Of a stretch of DNA of 64,000 bases, positions 28,816 through 36,700 are shown piece by piece (position 1 is the stretch's first letter; each line of letters opens with the position of its first letter). The position numbers and the translations under genes are program-made. The notes under the pieces were generated by a model. It worked only from the letters and a program-made list of their open reading frames with translations. It did no database searches and had not been told where the DNA came from. The DNA lies in NCBI GenBank assembly GCA_017592665.1, contig JAGFNW010000022.1, positions 104,570-168,569 of the forward strand, written 5' to 3'. This stretch comes from Streptosporangiaceae bacterium NEAU-GS5 (lineage in GTDB: Bacteria > Actinomycetota > Actinomycetes > Streptosporangiales > Streptosporangiaceae).

Positions 28816-29634
28816 TTAAGGCTTGCGGCCGACCGCGCCGATGAAGCCGCTGTTGTCGGGGTCGCCCGGCCACTGGTCGTACGTGGGGCGCCAGAGCTCG
28901 ACCGGCACGACGCCGGGCTCGAGCAGCTCCAGATCTTTGAAGTAGGTGGCGACCATCGCGGGCGGGCGGTGCGCGAAATCCCCCACCCTCCTCGACTGGA
29001 AGAGCTCGTGCGCCTCGTCCATCTTGTTGACGCCGAGGATCCGCGCGTAGCCGTGGGATATCGCCAGGTAGCCGCCGGACGGAAGTTCGCCGCGCAGCGT
29101 AGCCATAATGTGCGCGGCCAGATCGTCGTCGACGATGAGATCGAGGATGGCGAACGCGATGATGGCGAACGGCTGGTCGAAGTCGAGATGGGCGCGGATC
29201 GCCGGGTCGGCGAGGATCTTCGCGGGCTCGCGCAGGTCACCCGCCATCGCAATGGTTTGCGGGCTGTCGGCGAGCAGAGCGCGGGCGTGTGTGAGGACGA
29301 TGGGGTCGTTGTCGACGTAGACCGTACGGGCGTCGGGGGCGACGGATTGGGCGACCTGGTGCACATTCTGCTGGGTGGGCAGGCCGGTGCCGATGTCGAG
29401 GAACTGGCGCACGCCGGATTCGGCGAGGGTGCGTACGACGCGGACCAGGAAGGCGCGGTTGGCCCGGGTGATGTCACGTAAATCGAAACCGGCCTGGCGT
29501 CCCAACTCGATGATCTGCTCGGCCGCCTCGCGGTCGGCCGGGAAGTTGTCCTTGCCCCCAAGCATGTAGTCGTACATGCGGGCGGTGCTCGGGATGGTCG
29601 GATCGATCACAATAGGTGGATCAGGATCACTCAT
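28816..29634 (-). CDS. SAM-dependent methyltransferase (DUF574/Methyltransf_19 family)
   Basis: Predicted methyltransferase of the large actinomycete DUF574 family, 272 aa. The family N-terminus is PTIPSTARMYDYMLGGKDNF, followed by FLVRVVRTLAESGVRQFLDIGTGLPTQ, which is the SAM-binding motif I (DIGTGLP). VYVDNDPIVLTHARALL and the QPFAIIAFAILDLIVDDD core follow. The ATG at 29632-29634 was preferred to the GTG nine bases upstream because GAGAGG stands at a better distance from it. It is convergent with the HTH-STAND gene. Substrates of this family are largely unknown. Confidence 0.86.
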   Translation of the reverse strand: MSDPDPPIVIDPTIPSTARMYDYMLGGKDNFPADREAAEQIIELGRQAGFDLRDITRANRAFLVRVVRTLAESGVRQFLDIGTGLPTQQNVHQVAQSVAPDARTVYVDNDPIVLTHARALLADSPQTIAMAGDLREPAKILADPAIRAHLDFDQPFAIIAFAILDLIVDDDLAAHIMATLRGELPSGGYLAISHGYARILGVNKMDEAHELFQSRRVGDFAHRPPAMVATYFKDLELLEPGVVPVELWRPTYDQWPGDPDNSGFIGAVGRKP

Positions 29635-29748
29635 CGCCAACACCTCTCACCCGACGCAAGGGGCCGCGCCGTAAAACCGTGCTAATCGCGGATCGTATAC
29701 GCCATCTTGCCCTGAGACACACTCTTTCCTGCGCCTACGCTGTATGTC

Positions 29749-30180
29749 GTGTCCGATCAGAGCGACCTCAGACCCGCCGTGATCGAGGACGTGCACGAGC
29801 TGGCGCAGGCGATGCCGCACGTCACGGTCGTATTTGGGTCCGGCGAAAACCCGGTCTATCAGGTGGGCGGAAAGTCGTTCGTCTTCTTCCGCAATCCTCG
29901 GCCGGACGCCGTCGACCCCGCCACCCGTGAGCGGTACCCCGACGTCATCGTCTTCTGGGTCGAGTCCGAGGCGGACAAGCAGGCGCTGGTGCAGGACGAG
30001 GCCACGCCGTACTTCACGACTCCGCACTTCAACGGCCATCTCTCGGTCCTGCTGCGCGGCAGCAGGATCGGCGAGCTGACCCGCGGCGAGCTGGCCGAAC
30101 TGGTCGCCGACGCATGGCTCTCCCGCGCGTCGGCACGCCGCAGATCCGACTGGCTCCGCGCCCACCCGCCGGCTCGCTAG
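29749..30180 (+). CDS. MmcQ/YjbR-family protein
   Basis: Small protein of 143 aa with a GTG start. The pattern VIEDVHELAQAMPHV, VFGSGENPVYQVGGKSFVFF, ADKQALVQDEATPYFTTPHF and a C-terminal ELAELVADAWLSRA resembles the MmcQ/YjbR fold (double-wing DNA-binding-like proteins). The biochemical role of the family is not established. It is divergent from the methyltransferase gene and convergent with the CGNR gene. Confidence 0.7.
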   Translation: MSDQSDLRPAVIEDVHELAQAMPHVTVVFGSGENPVYQVGGKSFVFFRNPRPDAVDPATRERYPDVIVFWVESEADKQALVQDEATPYFTTPHFNGHLSVLLRGSRIGELTRGELAELVADAWLSRASARRRSDWLRAHPPAR

Positions 30181-30202
30181 GAGGTCGCCGACCAACTCGG
30201 GG

Positions 30203-30790
30203 TCAACGGGACCGTTGATAGTGGCGGCGCACCCGGTCGCGGTTGCCGCACATGCGGCTGTCACACCACGTGCGGCTCTTGTTGCGGGTCTGGTCGACGA
30301 ACAGCCACCCGCACTTTTCACCCGGGCACTGCTTGAGCTGCGCCAGATCGGGCCCGGTCAGCAGCGCGACCGCCGAGGCGCCCGTCTCCCAGGCCGGCAC
30401 CCGCAGCCCCGCCCAAACCAGCCCGCCGTTGAGGGTCAGGTTGGCCATGCCTTCGCTGAAGACGGCGTTCAGGAGCGTGAGGTCCGCGCAGTCTCCGTGC
30501 GCCGTCGCCGACATCACGTCGTACAGATCCTCACGCAGGGCGATGACCCGCCCGAACTCCTCACGCGCCTGATCCGGATGCGCGTCCGCCTCGACCATGA
30601 GATCGGCCGCGACGCCCACCGCGAGGCCGCCGATATCTTCCATGTACGTGATGAGGCCGGTGTAGTCGCCGACAAGGTCGGTCGGCTCGGCACTGCGCCG
30701 CCAAAGGACGCTGTTTACCACGGCGAGGCACAGCCGTCCCCCAAGCCGCGGCGAAATCCGATCGGCCGGGCGCAGCTGCACGCTCCACAC
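30203..30790 (-). CDS. ABATE/CGNR zinc-finger protein
   Basis: Protein of 195 aa. The N-terminal ABATE-type stress domain begins RLCLAVVNSVLWRR. The C-terminal CGNR zinc finger has the ligands CPGEKCGWLFVDQTRNKS and TWCDSRMCGNRDRVRRHY: four cysteines plus the CGNR signature (residues about 158-192). Family members are putative DNA-binding regulators, common in actinobacteria. The start is an ATG. Confidence 0.85.
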   Translation of the reverse strand: MWSVQLRPADRISPRLGGRLCLAVVNSVLWRRSAEPTDLVGDYTGLITYMEDIGGLAVGVAADLMVEADAHPDQAREEFGRVIALREDLYDVMSATAHGDCADLTLLNAVFSEGMANLTLNGGLVWAGLRVPAWETGASAVALLTGPDLAQLKQCPGEKCGWLFVDQTRNKSRTWCDSRMCGNRDRVRRHYQRSR

Positions 30791-30972
30791 GCCCCGAGCC
30801 TAATCCGTCTCGCCCCGGACGAACCTCTCCAAAGACACTCTCGCGAAGGATCCAACCGTTTTCGCAGCGCAGCCCGCGCGGCATACGCCCCACGCCGACC
30901 GCACGCCCGACCCCAAGCCCGCCTCACGAGCCGCGGCCCGACCAAAGTGATCCACGCGAGGCGCCGAACTCA

Positions 30973-31347
30973 TCAATCCATGACAGGCGGGACGTCGTCG
31001 ATGTTGGTATAGACGTGTTTACCCTGATCGCGGGCTTGATCGACCATGGCGTCGGCACCAGCCGAGGGGCCGCCGAGACGGAGCACGGCGTCGCAGCGCG
31101 ACAGCAGCCGCTCAGCGATGGGATGGAAGATCTCGTCGAAGGCGGTGTCGCCGACGCGGATGGATCCAGCAAGCTCTATCAGGGGCAGCGCGAGCGCCTC
31201 GCCGGTGACCGGCAGGTGGCCGGTGCGATAGAGGCTGAGCGCCGCGGCGTTCATCGCACGTACGTTGGCCGCGAGTTTGACGGGGTCGTCGCCAGTGCCC
31301 GACCGGTAAGGCCCGGCGATCAGGATCATCATCGGTGGACTGCCCAT
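30973..31347 (-). CDS. Nucleoside 2-deoxyribosyltransferase-like protein (DUF4406-like)
   Basis: Small protein of 124 aa. It contains ILIAGPYRSGTGDDPVKLAA at its N-terminus, HLPVTGEALALPLIELAGS, and SRCDAVLRLGGPSAGADAM, the pattern of the nucleoside 2-deoxyribosyltransferase-like fold. No enzymatic assignment is safe. The ATG at 31347 has GGGGGAAG just upstream; an ATG at 31380 gives 11 more residues but lacks such a site. It is divergent from the MFS gene. Confidence 0.65.
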   Translation of the reverse strand: MGSPPMMILIAGPYRSGTGDDPVKLAANVRAMNAAALSLYRTGHLPVTGEALALPLIELAGSIRVGDTAFDEIFHPIAERLLSRCDAVLRLGGPSAGADAMVDQARDQGKHVYTNIDDVPPVMD

Positions 31348-31382
31348 GCGCTTCCCCCAAGAGACGGCTACAGACTTCATTC

Positions 31383-31426
31383 TTACACGACAGGTGTTAG
31401 ATATGGGAGAAATATGTTAGTTATGG
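31383..31426. promoter_or_regulatory. Inverted and direct repeats between divergent genes
   Basis: TTACAC-GACAG-GTGTTA (31383-31399 region) is a near-perfect inverted repeat. TGTTAGATATGG (31395-31406) and TGTTAGTTATGG (31415-31426) are direct repeats 20 bases apart, two helical turns, with one mismatch. The second copy ends four bases before the GTG of the MFS gene. A regulator binding here could control both divergent genes. Confidence 0.4.
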
Positions 31427-31430
31427 CGAA

Positions 31431-32840
31431 GTGAAACTCGGGGTGTTGCTCGGATTCGCGTTGTTCGGAGTCTTCTGGGGAGCCTGGGGTGCGGCGCTAC
31501 CTGCCGTACAAGCTCAGGCGAACGCCGACGACGCGACCTTCGGCGGAGCGTTACTGCTGATCGGCGTGGGGGCGCTCGCGTCCATGCGCCTCACAGGCCT
31601 GCTCCTCGACCGTTACGGCCGCGCGGTGACACCCGTGGTGGTCGTACTGTTCGCCGCCTGCGCGCTCGCCGCCGGATCGGCGGGCTCGGCGCCCGCGCTC
31701 GCCGTGACGCTGTTCGCATTGGGGGCCATGTCGGGGGCATTCGACGTCGTCATCAATACCGCCGCCGTGGGATATGAGTCAGCGACGAGCAGGCCGCTGG
31801 TCTCCGCCGCGCACGCCGCTTTCTCGGCCGCGGTGGTCGCTGCCAGCGCCCTCACCGGCCTGGCCCGCTCTGCCGGAGCCACCCCGCTCATCATCTTCGC
31901 CGCCGTGGCCACCGTCCTGTGCGCCACCACCTTCGCCGTACGCGGCATCACACCCCCTCCCACCGCCACCCACAACCCCGACCTGCCCCCACTCACCGCC
32001 ACACACGACACCGGACCCACGACGCCCGCCACCCACAACCCCGCACCCCCTCAACTCGCCATCGCGCACGACACCGGGCCCACAGAGCCCACCGCCATAC
32101 GCGATGCGGGATCCAAGCCCGCCACCACACGCGACCCCCGACCCAAGCGGCCCGCCGTACATGGCCTCGTGCTGCGTCGAGCCGCCGCCATTCGCCGCAC
32201 CGCATCCCGTGGACCCGCAAGCGGCCACTCGGCAAGAGGGCGAGGGCGGGGGCGGATGCCCATCCAGCTGCTGGTCTTCGGGGCGATGGGAGCGGTGGCG
32301 AACCTGGTCGAGAACGCCCAACAGAGCTGGAGCGCGCGCCACCTGGAAGTCACACTGCGCATGCCACCGCAGATCAGCGGGCTCGGCCCGTCGGTCTTCG
32401 CGCTGGCCACCGTCACGGCACGACTGCTCGGCCAGGCCGCGGCCCAGCGCCAGATCTCCCCGCGGCTCGTGCTCGCAACCGGAGGCCTGCTCGCGGCTGC
32501 GGGGACCGCCACTACCGCCCTCGCTCCAAGCGCGTGGATCTGCCTGGTCGGAGTCGCGATCGCCGGTCTGGGCACGGGCGTCTGCGTGCCGGCCATCCTC
32601 GGTGCGGCCGGAGGGTCAGTCCCCGGCGAACGGCGTGGCGCTGCCATCTCCACAGTGATGACGGTCGCCTACCTGGGCTTCGCCGCTGGCCCAGCCGCCG
32701 TCGGCCTGGTCGCAGGCCACCTCGGCCTCCGAGCCGCCCTCGGCGCAGTCGCCGCGACCGCCATCCTTCTCACCATCTCCGCCCCGGCCGTCCTCCCCGG
32801 CCGCAAGCCCTCCCCTCAAGCTCCGCATCCCCCTCCATGA
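31431..32840 (+). CDS. MFS transporter with a repetitive central loop
   Basis: Major facilitator superfamily permease, 469 aa, YbjJ-like by overall pattern. The N-terminal half holds six hydrophobic segments and LLLDRYGRAVTPVVVVL, the conserved cytoplasmic loop 2-3. The C-terminal half resumes at PIQLLVFGAMGAVANLVENA. Between the halves, about 110 residues (from TPPPTATHNPDLPPL to about position 280) are a Pro/Thr/His/Arg-rich tandem-repeat-like insert, where relatives have a much shorter loop. The start is a GTG with no clear Shine-Dalgarno site. The substrate is unknown. Confidence 0.78.
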   Translation: MKLGVLLGFALFGVFWGAWGAALPAVQAQANADDATFGGALLLIGVGALASMRLTGLLLDRYGRAVTPVVVVLFAACALAAGSAGSAPALAVTLFALGAMSGAFDVVINTAAVGYESATSRPLVSAAHAAFSAAVVAASALTGLARSAGATPLIIFAAVATVLCATTFAVRGITPPPTATHNPDLPPLTATHDTGPTTPATHNPAPPQLAIAHDTGPTEPTAIRDAGSKPATTRDPRPKRPAVHGLVLRRAAAIRRTASRGPASGHSARGRGRGRMPIQLLVFGAMGAVANLVENAQQSWSARHLEVTLRMPPQISGLGPSVFALATVTARLLGQAAAQRQISPRLVLATGGLLAAAGTATTALAPSAWICLVGVAIAGLGTGVCVPAILGAAGGSVPGERRGAAISTVMTVAYLGFAAGPAAVGLVAGHLGLRAALGAVAATAILLTISAPAVLPGRKPSPQAPHPPP

Positions 32841-32946
32841 CCGCGCCCCCCCCACCACGACCATGCCCACCACCACACCCCTCCACGATCACGGCCCCTC
32901 CCCCGCAGCTCCACGCTCTCGCGGGATCATGTCGTCCTTCCCCCAG

Positions 32947-33016
32947 CCCACGCCCCGACGCGGACGCTGTCGCCCTCCCCGCCGTTCGCGTACTCCCCTG
33001 GCGCGCATAAACGGGG
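32947..33016 (+). repeat. Left arm of a long inverted repeat
   Basis: The 39 bases 32947-32985 are the reverse complement of 33513-33551 with one mismatch. A weaker match continues to about 33016 (partner about 33482). No gene was found in it. It starts about 105 bases after the MFS stop. Each arm can also fold on itself, see the right arm. Confidence 0.75.
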
Positions 33017-33059
33017 ACCAGCCCGCGCGCGACCCCTCGGGATCGACACGGAGGCGTGA

Positions 33060-33478
33060 GCAGCGCCGTTGAAATAGGCGCTGCCCTGAGGCCACGAACG
33101 CGCGACACGCGCGCGTCCCCCAAAGCCCCTTCCCGTCCGTCGTCGACCCGGAGCGAAGCAGAAGCGGGCCGGTGACGAAGGGGCAAGCCCGGCCTCGCGT
33201 GTCCATCAACACGGGCACCTTCCACAGCACGCGGACGCCAACCCGCACGGCCGGGCTTGAGCCGTAGGAGACGGTCTGCTGAGCTCGCCCAGGGGTCGGG
33301 GGCGGACGGGAAGGGGGCGACTCCATCCCGGAGTCGGAGCGCCCCCGCCGGAGGCGGCATCTCTGTAAGAGAGCGTGCAGGCGGTAGCCGTTCCAGTCCC
33401 GTGCAGCAACGGCTCTGCAGGTCAGGCGGCCATCCTGCGCGTCCCGGGCTGCCCTGGGCCCTTCGGGTGCGGGGGCAG
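33060..33478. other. Chain of perfect hairpins, possible structured RNA or mobile-element core
   Basis: Between the inverted-repeat arms lie successive stems: GCAGCGCC/GGCGCTGC (33060-33084); ACGCGCG/CGCGCGT (33098-33116); GCCCCTT/AAGGGGC (33125-33131 with 33178-33184); CAAGCCCGGCC/GGCCGGGCTTG (33184-33194 with 33249-33259); GGGGGC plus GACTCC around ATCCC (33313-33346); TCTCT/AGAGA (33360-33372); AGCCGTT/AACGGCT (33386-33414); and a stem with a TTCG loop (33449-33478). Such density of exact pairing is more than high GC alone usually gives. No open frame here has coding character. It is not a tRNA or rRNA that I recognise. Confidence 0.55.
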
Positions 33479-33481
33479 TTT

Positions 33482-33551
33482 CCCCGTTTGCGCGCGCCGA
33501 GAAGTTACGCGCACGGCGGGGAGGGTGACAGCGTCCGCGTCGGGGCGTGGG
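33482..33551 (-). repeat. Right arm of a long inverted repeat
   Basis: Partner of 32947-33016. It can form its own hairpin: CCCCG (33482-33486) with CGGGG (33517-33521), and TGCGCG (33489-33494) with CGCGCA (33508-33513). The left arm differs at several of these positions yet keeps pairing potential, for example CGTT opposite AACG, which hints that structure is conserved. Confidence 0.75.
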
Positions 33552-33555
33552 CCGC

Positions 33556-33790
33556 AGATGGGGCGGGCGAGACGAGGACAGGGCGGGTGGGGGCAGGGCG
33601 GGTGGGGCGCGGGAGGGGCGGGTGAGGGCAGGGCGGGCGGGAGGTGAGGCAGACCGGGTGGGGCGAGGGTTGAGGGTGGGGGATGGGTGGGGGCCAGGGC
33701 AGGCGGGTGGGGGCGAGGGCTAGGGATGGGTGGGGCGAGGGAAGAGTGGGTTAAAGCGGGTGGGTTGGAACGGGGGTGGGGTTAGGGGGA
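33556..33790 (+). repeat. G-rich low-complexity tract downstream of the NRPS operon
   Basis: About 230 bases made largely of GGG/GGGG runs separated by one to five bases (units such as GGGTGGGGGCAGGGCGG). It ends at the stop of the minus-strand NRPS gene. It contains many runs able to form G-quadruplexes in the plus strand. On the minus strand, where the NRPS mRNA is made, it is C-rich. The open frames in it are composition artefacts. Confidence 0.6.
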
Positions 33791-36700
33791 TGGGTTGTGG
33801 GTGGGGAGGGATTGGAGGCCGATTAGGTCGTCGGGTTGGGCGTCGGGGACTTGGGAGTCGAAGGTGGAGAGGATGCGGGTGCGGAGGCCGAGGGCTGTGA
33901 GGGCGGCGATGGTCAGGGCTACGGCGAGATAGACCAAGGCGATGCCGCGGCCAGGGCCGGTGCCGATCACTGTGCCGAGCGTGCCGGCCAGCGGGCCGGA
34001 TGGGCGGAGGAGTGGCTCGAAGGTGGCTGAGGCCAGGGGTGCGATGACGGCGAAGCCGAGGGGCAGGGTGGACCAGGCGATCATCTGGTTGAGGGCGAAG
34101 ACCCGGCCGTGGAATCGCTGTGGCACCTTGACCTGCACGATCGTGGCATAAATGGACTGGATGACGGCCAGTGTGAAGGCGGTGCCGAAGACGCCGGCGG
34201 CCACCACGGCTACGGCCGGGCGGAGGCCGGTGACCATGCAGCAGGCGGCCAGGGCGAAGGTGGCGAGCAGCAGGCCGCGCATCCGCCGCGCAGGGCCGCC
34301 CCAGATCGTGAATACCACGCCGCCGATCAGCGCTCCGATCGCCTCGGCGAAAGAGACCTGCCCGACTTGGGTGAGCGTGCCGAATCCGAGTACGAGCGGG
34401 GAGACGAGGATCAGCGCCGGACCGAGGAAGACGTTGATCATCGCGGAGAACAGCAGCATGGCCCGCAGCGCGGGGTTGCCCCAGGAGTAGCGGAAGCCGT
34501 TGGCGATCTCGGTCAGCAGAGGTTCTCGGGCTTTCTTGCCCATGGTGTCGGGGAAGCGTACGAAGGTGAGAACGCCGATCGCAGCCGCGTAGCTGACCAC
34601 GTCGAGGATCAGGATCCAGCCGAGACCGATGGTCGCCAGCAGACCGGCCGCGACCAGCGGGACCAGGAGGGTGGCGAAGCCGCTCGACATCTGGGCGACG
34701 CCGTTGGCGTTGCCGAGGAAGCGTTTGGGGACCAGCTGTGGAATGGCCGACGTGAAGGCCAGCCGCTGGAAGGCCAGCGCCGAGGCGACCCCGGCGACGG
34801 TCAGGTAGATGTGCCAGGGCTGCAGCCGCCCGGACCAGTACAGCAGGCCGAGGGCGAGCTCACAGCCGCCCGCGACAGCGCCGGCGGCCATCATGACCAC
34901 GCGGCGGTCGGCCCGGTCGACGACGGCACCGGCCAGAGGCCCGACCAGCAGCGCCGGCACCAGCCCCGACACCGCGAACAGGGTGAAGTCGACGAGCGAT
35001 CCGGTCCTCAGGTAGATCCACACGGGGATCGCCCAGGCGGTGAGGGCGGAGCCAGCCATGGAGATCAGCTGGCCGGAGGCCACGACTGAGAACCGGCGCA
35101 TGGTGGGCCGGATCGGTGGCCGCGCATCAATGGCTCGCTCGATACGTCCGTTGATGGGTCGCTCGATCCGGCCCTTGACAGGTCCCTCGATGCGTCGCTT
35201 CTCATCAGGCCTTTCGGCAGGTCGCTCGATCCGGCCCTTGATAGGTCCCTTGATGCGTCGCAGCTCGTCAGGCCGTTCGGTAGATCCATCAGGCCGTCGC
35301 TCGTCAGGCCGTTCGGTGGGTCCCTCGGTGCGTCGCTCGTTAGGCCGCTTGTCAGGCCATCGCTCGTCACGGCGCCGCCCGTCGGGGCGGTCGTTAGGCC
35401 GCTCGGTGTGTTGGTCGTTGAGGCGCTCTTCGGGGCGCTTGGGGTGTGGTTCGTGGTCGGGGTGGAGCCACCAGGTGGCGCCGGGGGCGGGATGGGGTGG
35501 GGAGTCGGTCAGATGCAAGTGAGTGGTGGTGATGATTTCGGCTAGTTCCTCGGCGCGGTAGCGGAGGAAGAAGTGGCCGGCCTCGTCCAGTACGACCACG
35601 GCTGAGGTGTCGGTCAGGAAGCGCCATTCGCGGTGGCGTTCCTGGTAGTAGTCGGTGGCCGGGTCGCGCTCGCCGACCACCGAGATCACGGGGGCGTGCA
35701 ACCGGTCGACCTGCCGGTCGAGCAGATCACCGAAGTACGCCTCGGCGCGGCGGCCGTCGGCGCGCATGTTGGCGATGATCCGGTCCGCCTGGGCGGGATC
35801 CAGTTCGCCCATGTCGACGCCCATCGACGTCAGCCAGGCCGCGTAGTGCCGGCCGCTGGCCCTGCGGTCGAGCCAGGCAAGCACACGGCTCAGCGGCCCG
35901 TTCGTACGGGCGAAAGGGAAGATCGCGCCGACGTAGACGGCCTCCAGTTCGCGTCCGGCGTCCTCCAGCCGTCGCGCCAGTTCGACGACCAGCGCCCCGC
36001 CGACCCCGCAGTGCCCGTAGAGGACGAGCGGGCCTTCGGTCGTCCGGAGCACTTCCGCTGTCGTACGTTCGGCCAGCTCGTCGAAGGGCAGCGCCGCCTC
36101 GTCGAGGCCCACGTCGTGGCCGGGGATGGCCAGAGCGTAGAGGGAGTGGCCGGCCGGGAGCGCGTCGGCCAGGGGCTGGTAGACGGCCGCGCTGCCGCCT
36201 CCGTACGGCAGGCAGATGTAGCTGCGCACGCGCGCCGGGGGCGGCACCGGGGGCGTGAGCTCGTACAGCAGGCGGCGTGGGCCCTGTGGGGCCGGGCCCT
36301 CGATGTACGCGCCGAGTTCGGCCACGGTCCGGTGGGTGAACAGGTCCATCACGCCGACCGACCGGCCGGTCCCCTCCAGCGCGGTCCGCAGCCGGACGAC
36401 GACCTGCATGGCGAGCATCGAGTGGCCGCCGAGGTCGAAGAAGTCGTCGTGGGCGCCGACCTGGTCGACGCCGAGGACGTCGGCCCAGATGCGGGCGACC
36501 AGTTCTTGGGCGGGGCCTTGTGGCGGCGTGTATACGCCGGGGGCTGCCATGGGGGTGGGGAGGGCGGCGCGGTTGAGTTTGCCGTTGGGGGTGAGCGGCA
36601 GCGCCGGGAGTTCGACGAAGGCGGCGGGGACCATGTAGTCGGGCAGTGTCCGCTTCAGCTCGGCCCCGACGGCGTCGACGTGCACGGCCTCGGGCACGAC

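Noticed and set aside
33060..33478. tRNA or rRNA gene as an explanation of the hairpin chain
   Set aside because: No T-loop GTTCGA-type sequence, no CCA-ready acceptor stem and no conserved rRNA segments are seen; the stems do not make a cloverleaf.
32947..33551. CRISPR array
   Set aside because: Only two long inverted copies are present, without regularly spaced direct repeats; no cas genes in the window.
32947..33551. Insertion sequence with transposase
   Set aside because: No transposase-like frame lies between the arms, so an autonomous IS is not supported; a non-autonomous element remains possible.
33257..33647. Short plus-strand frames in the 33-kb non-coding region
   Set aside because: They run through hairpins and the G-rich tract and have Gly/Arg-rich low-complexity sequence; no ribosome-binding sites.
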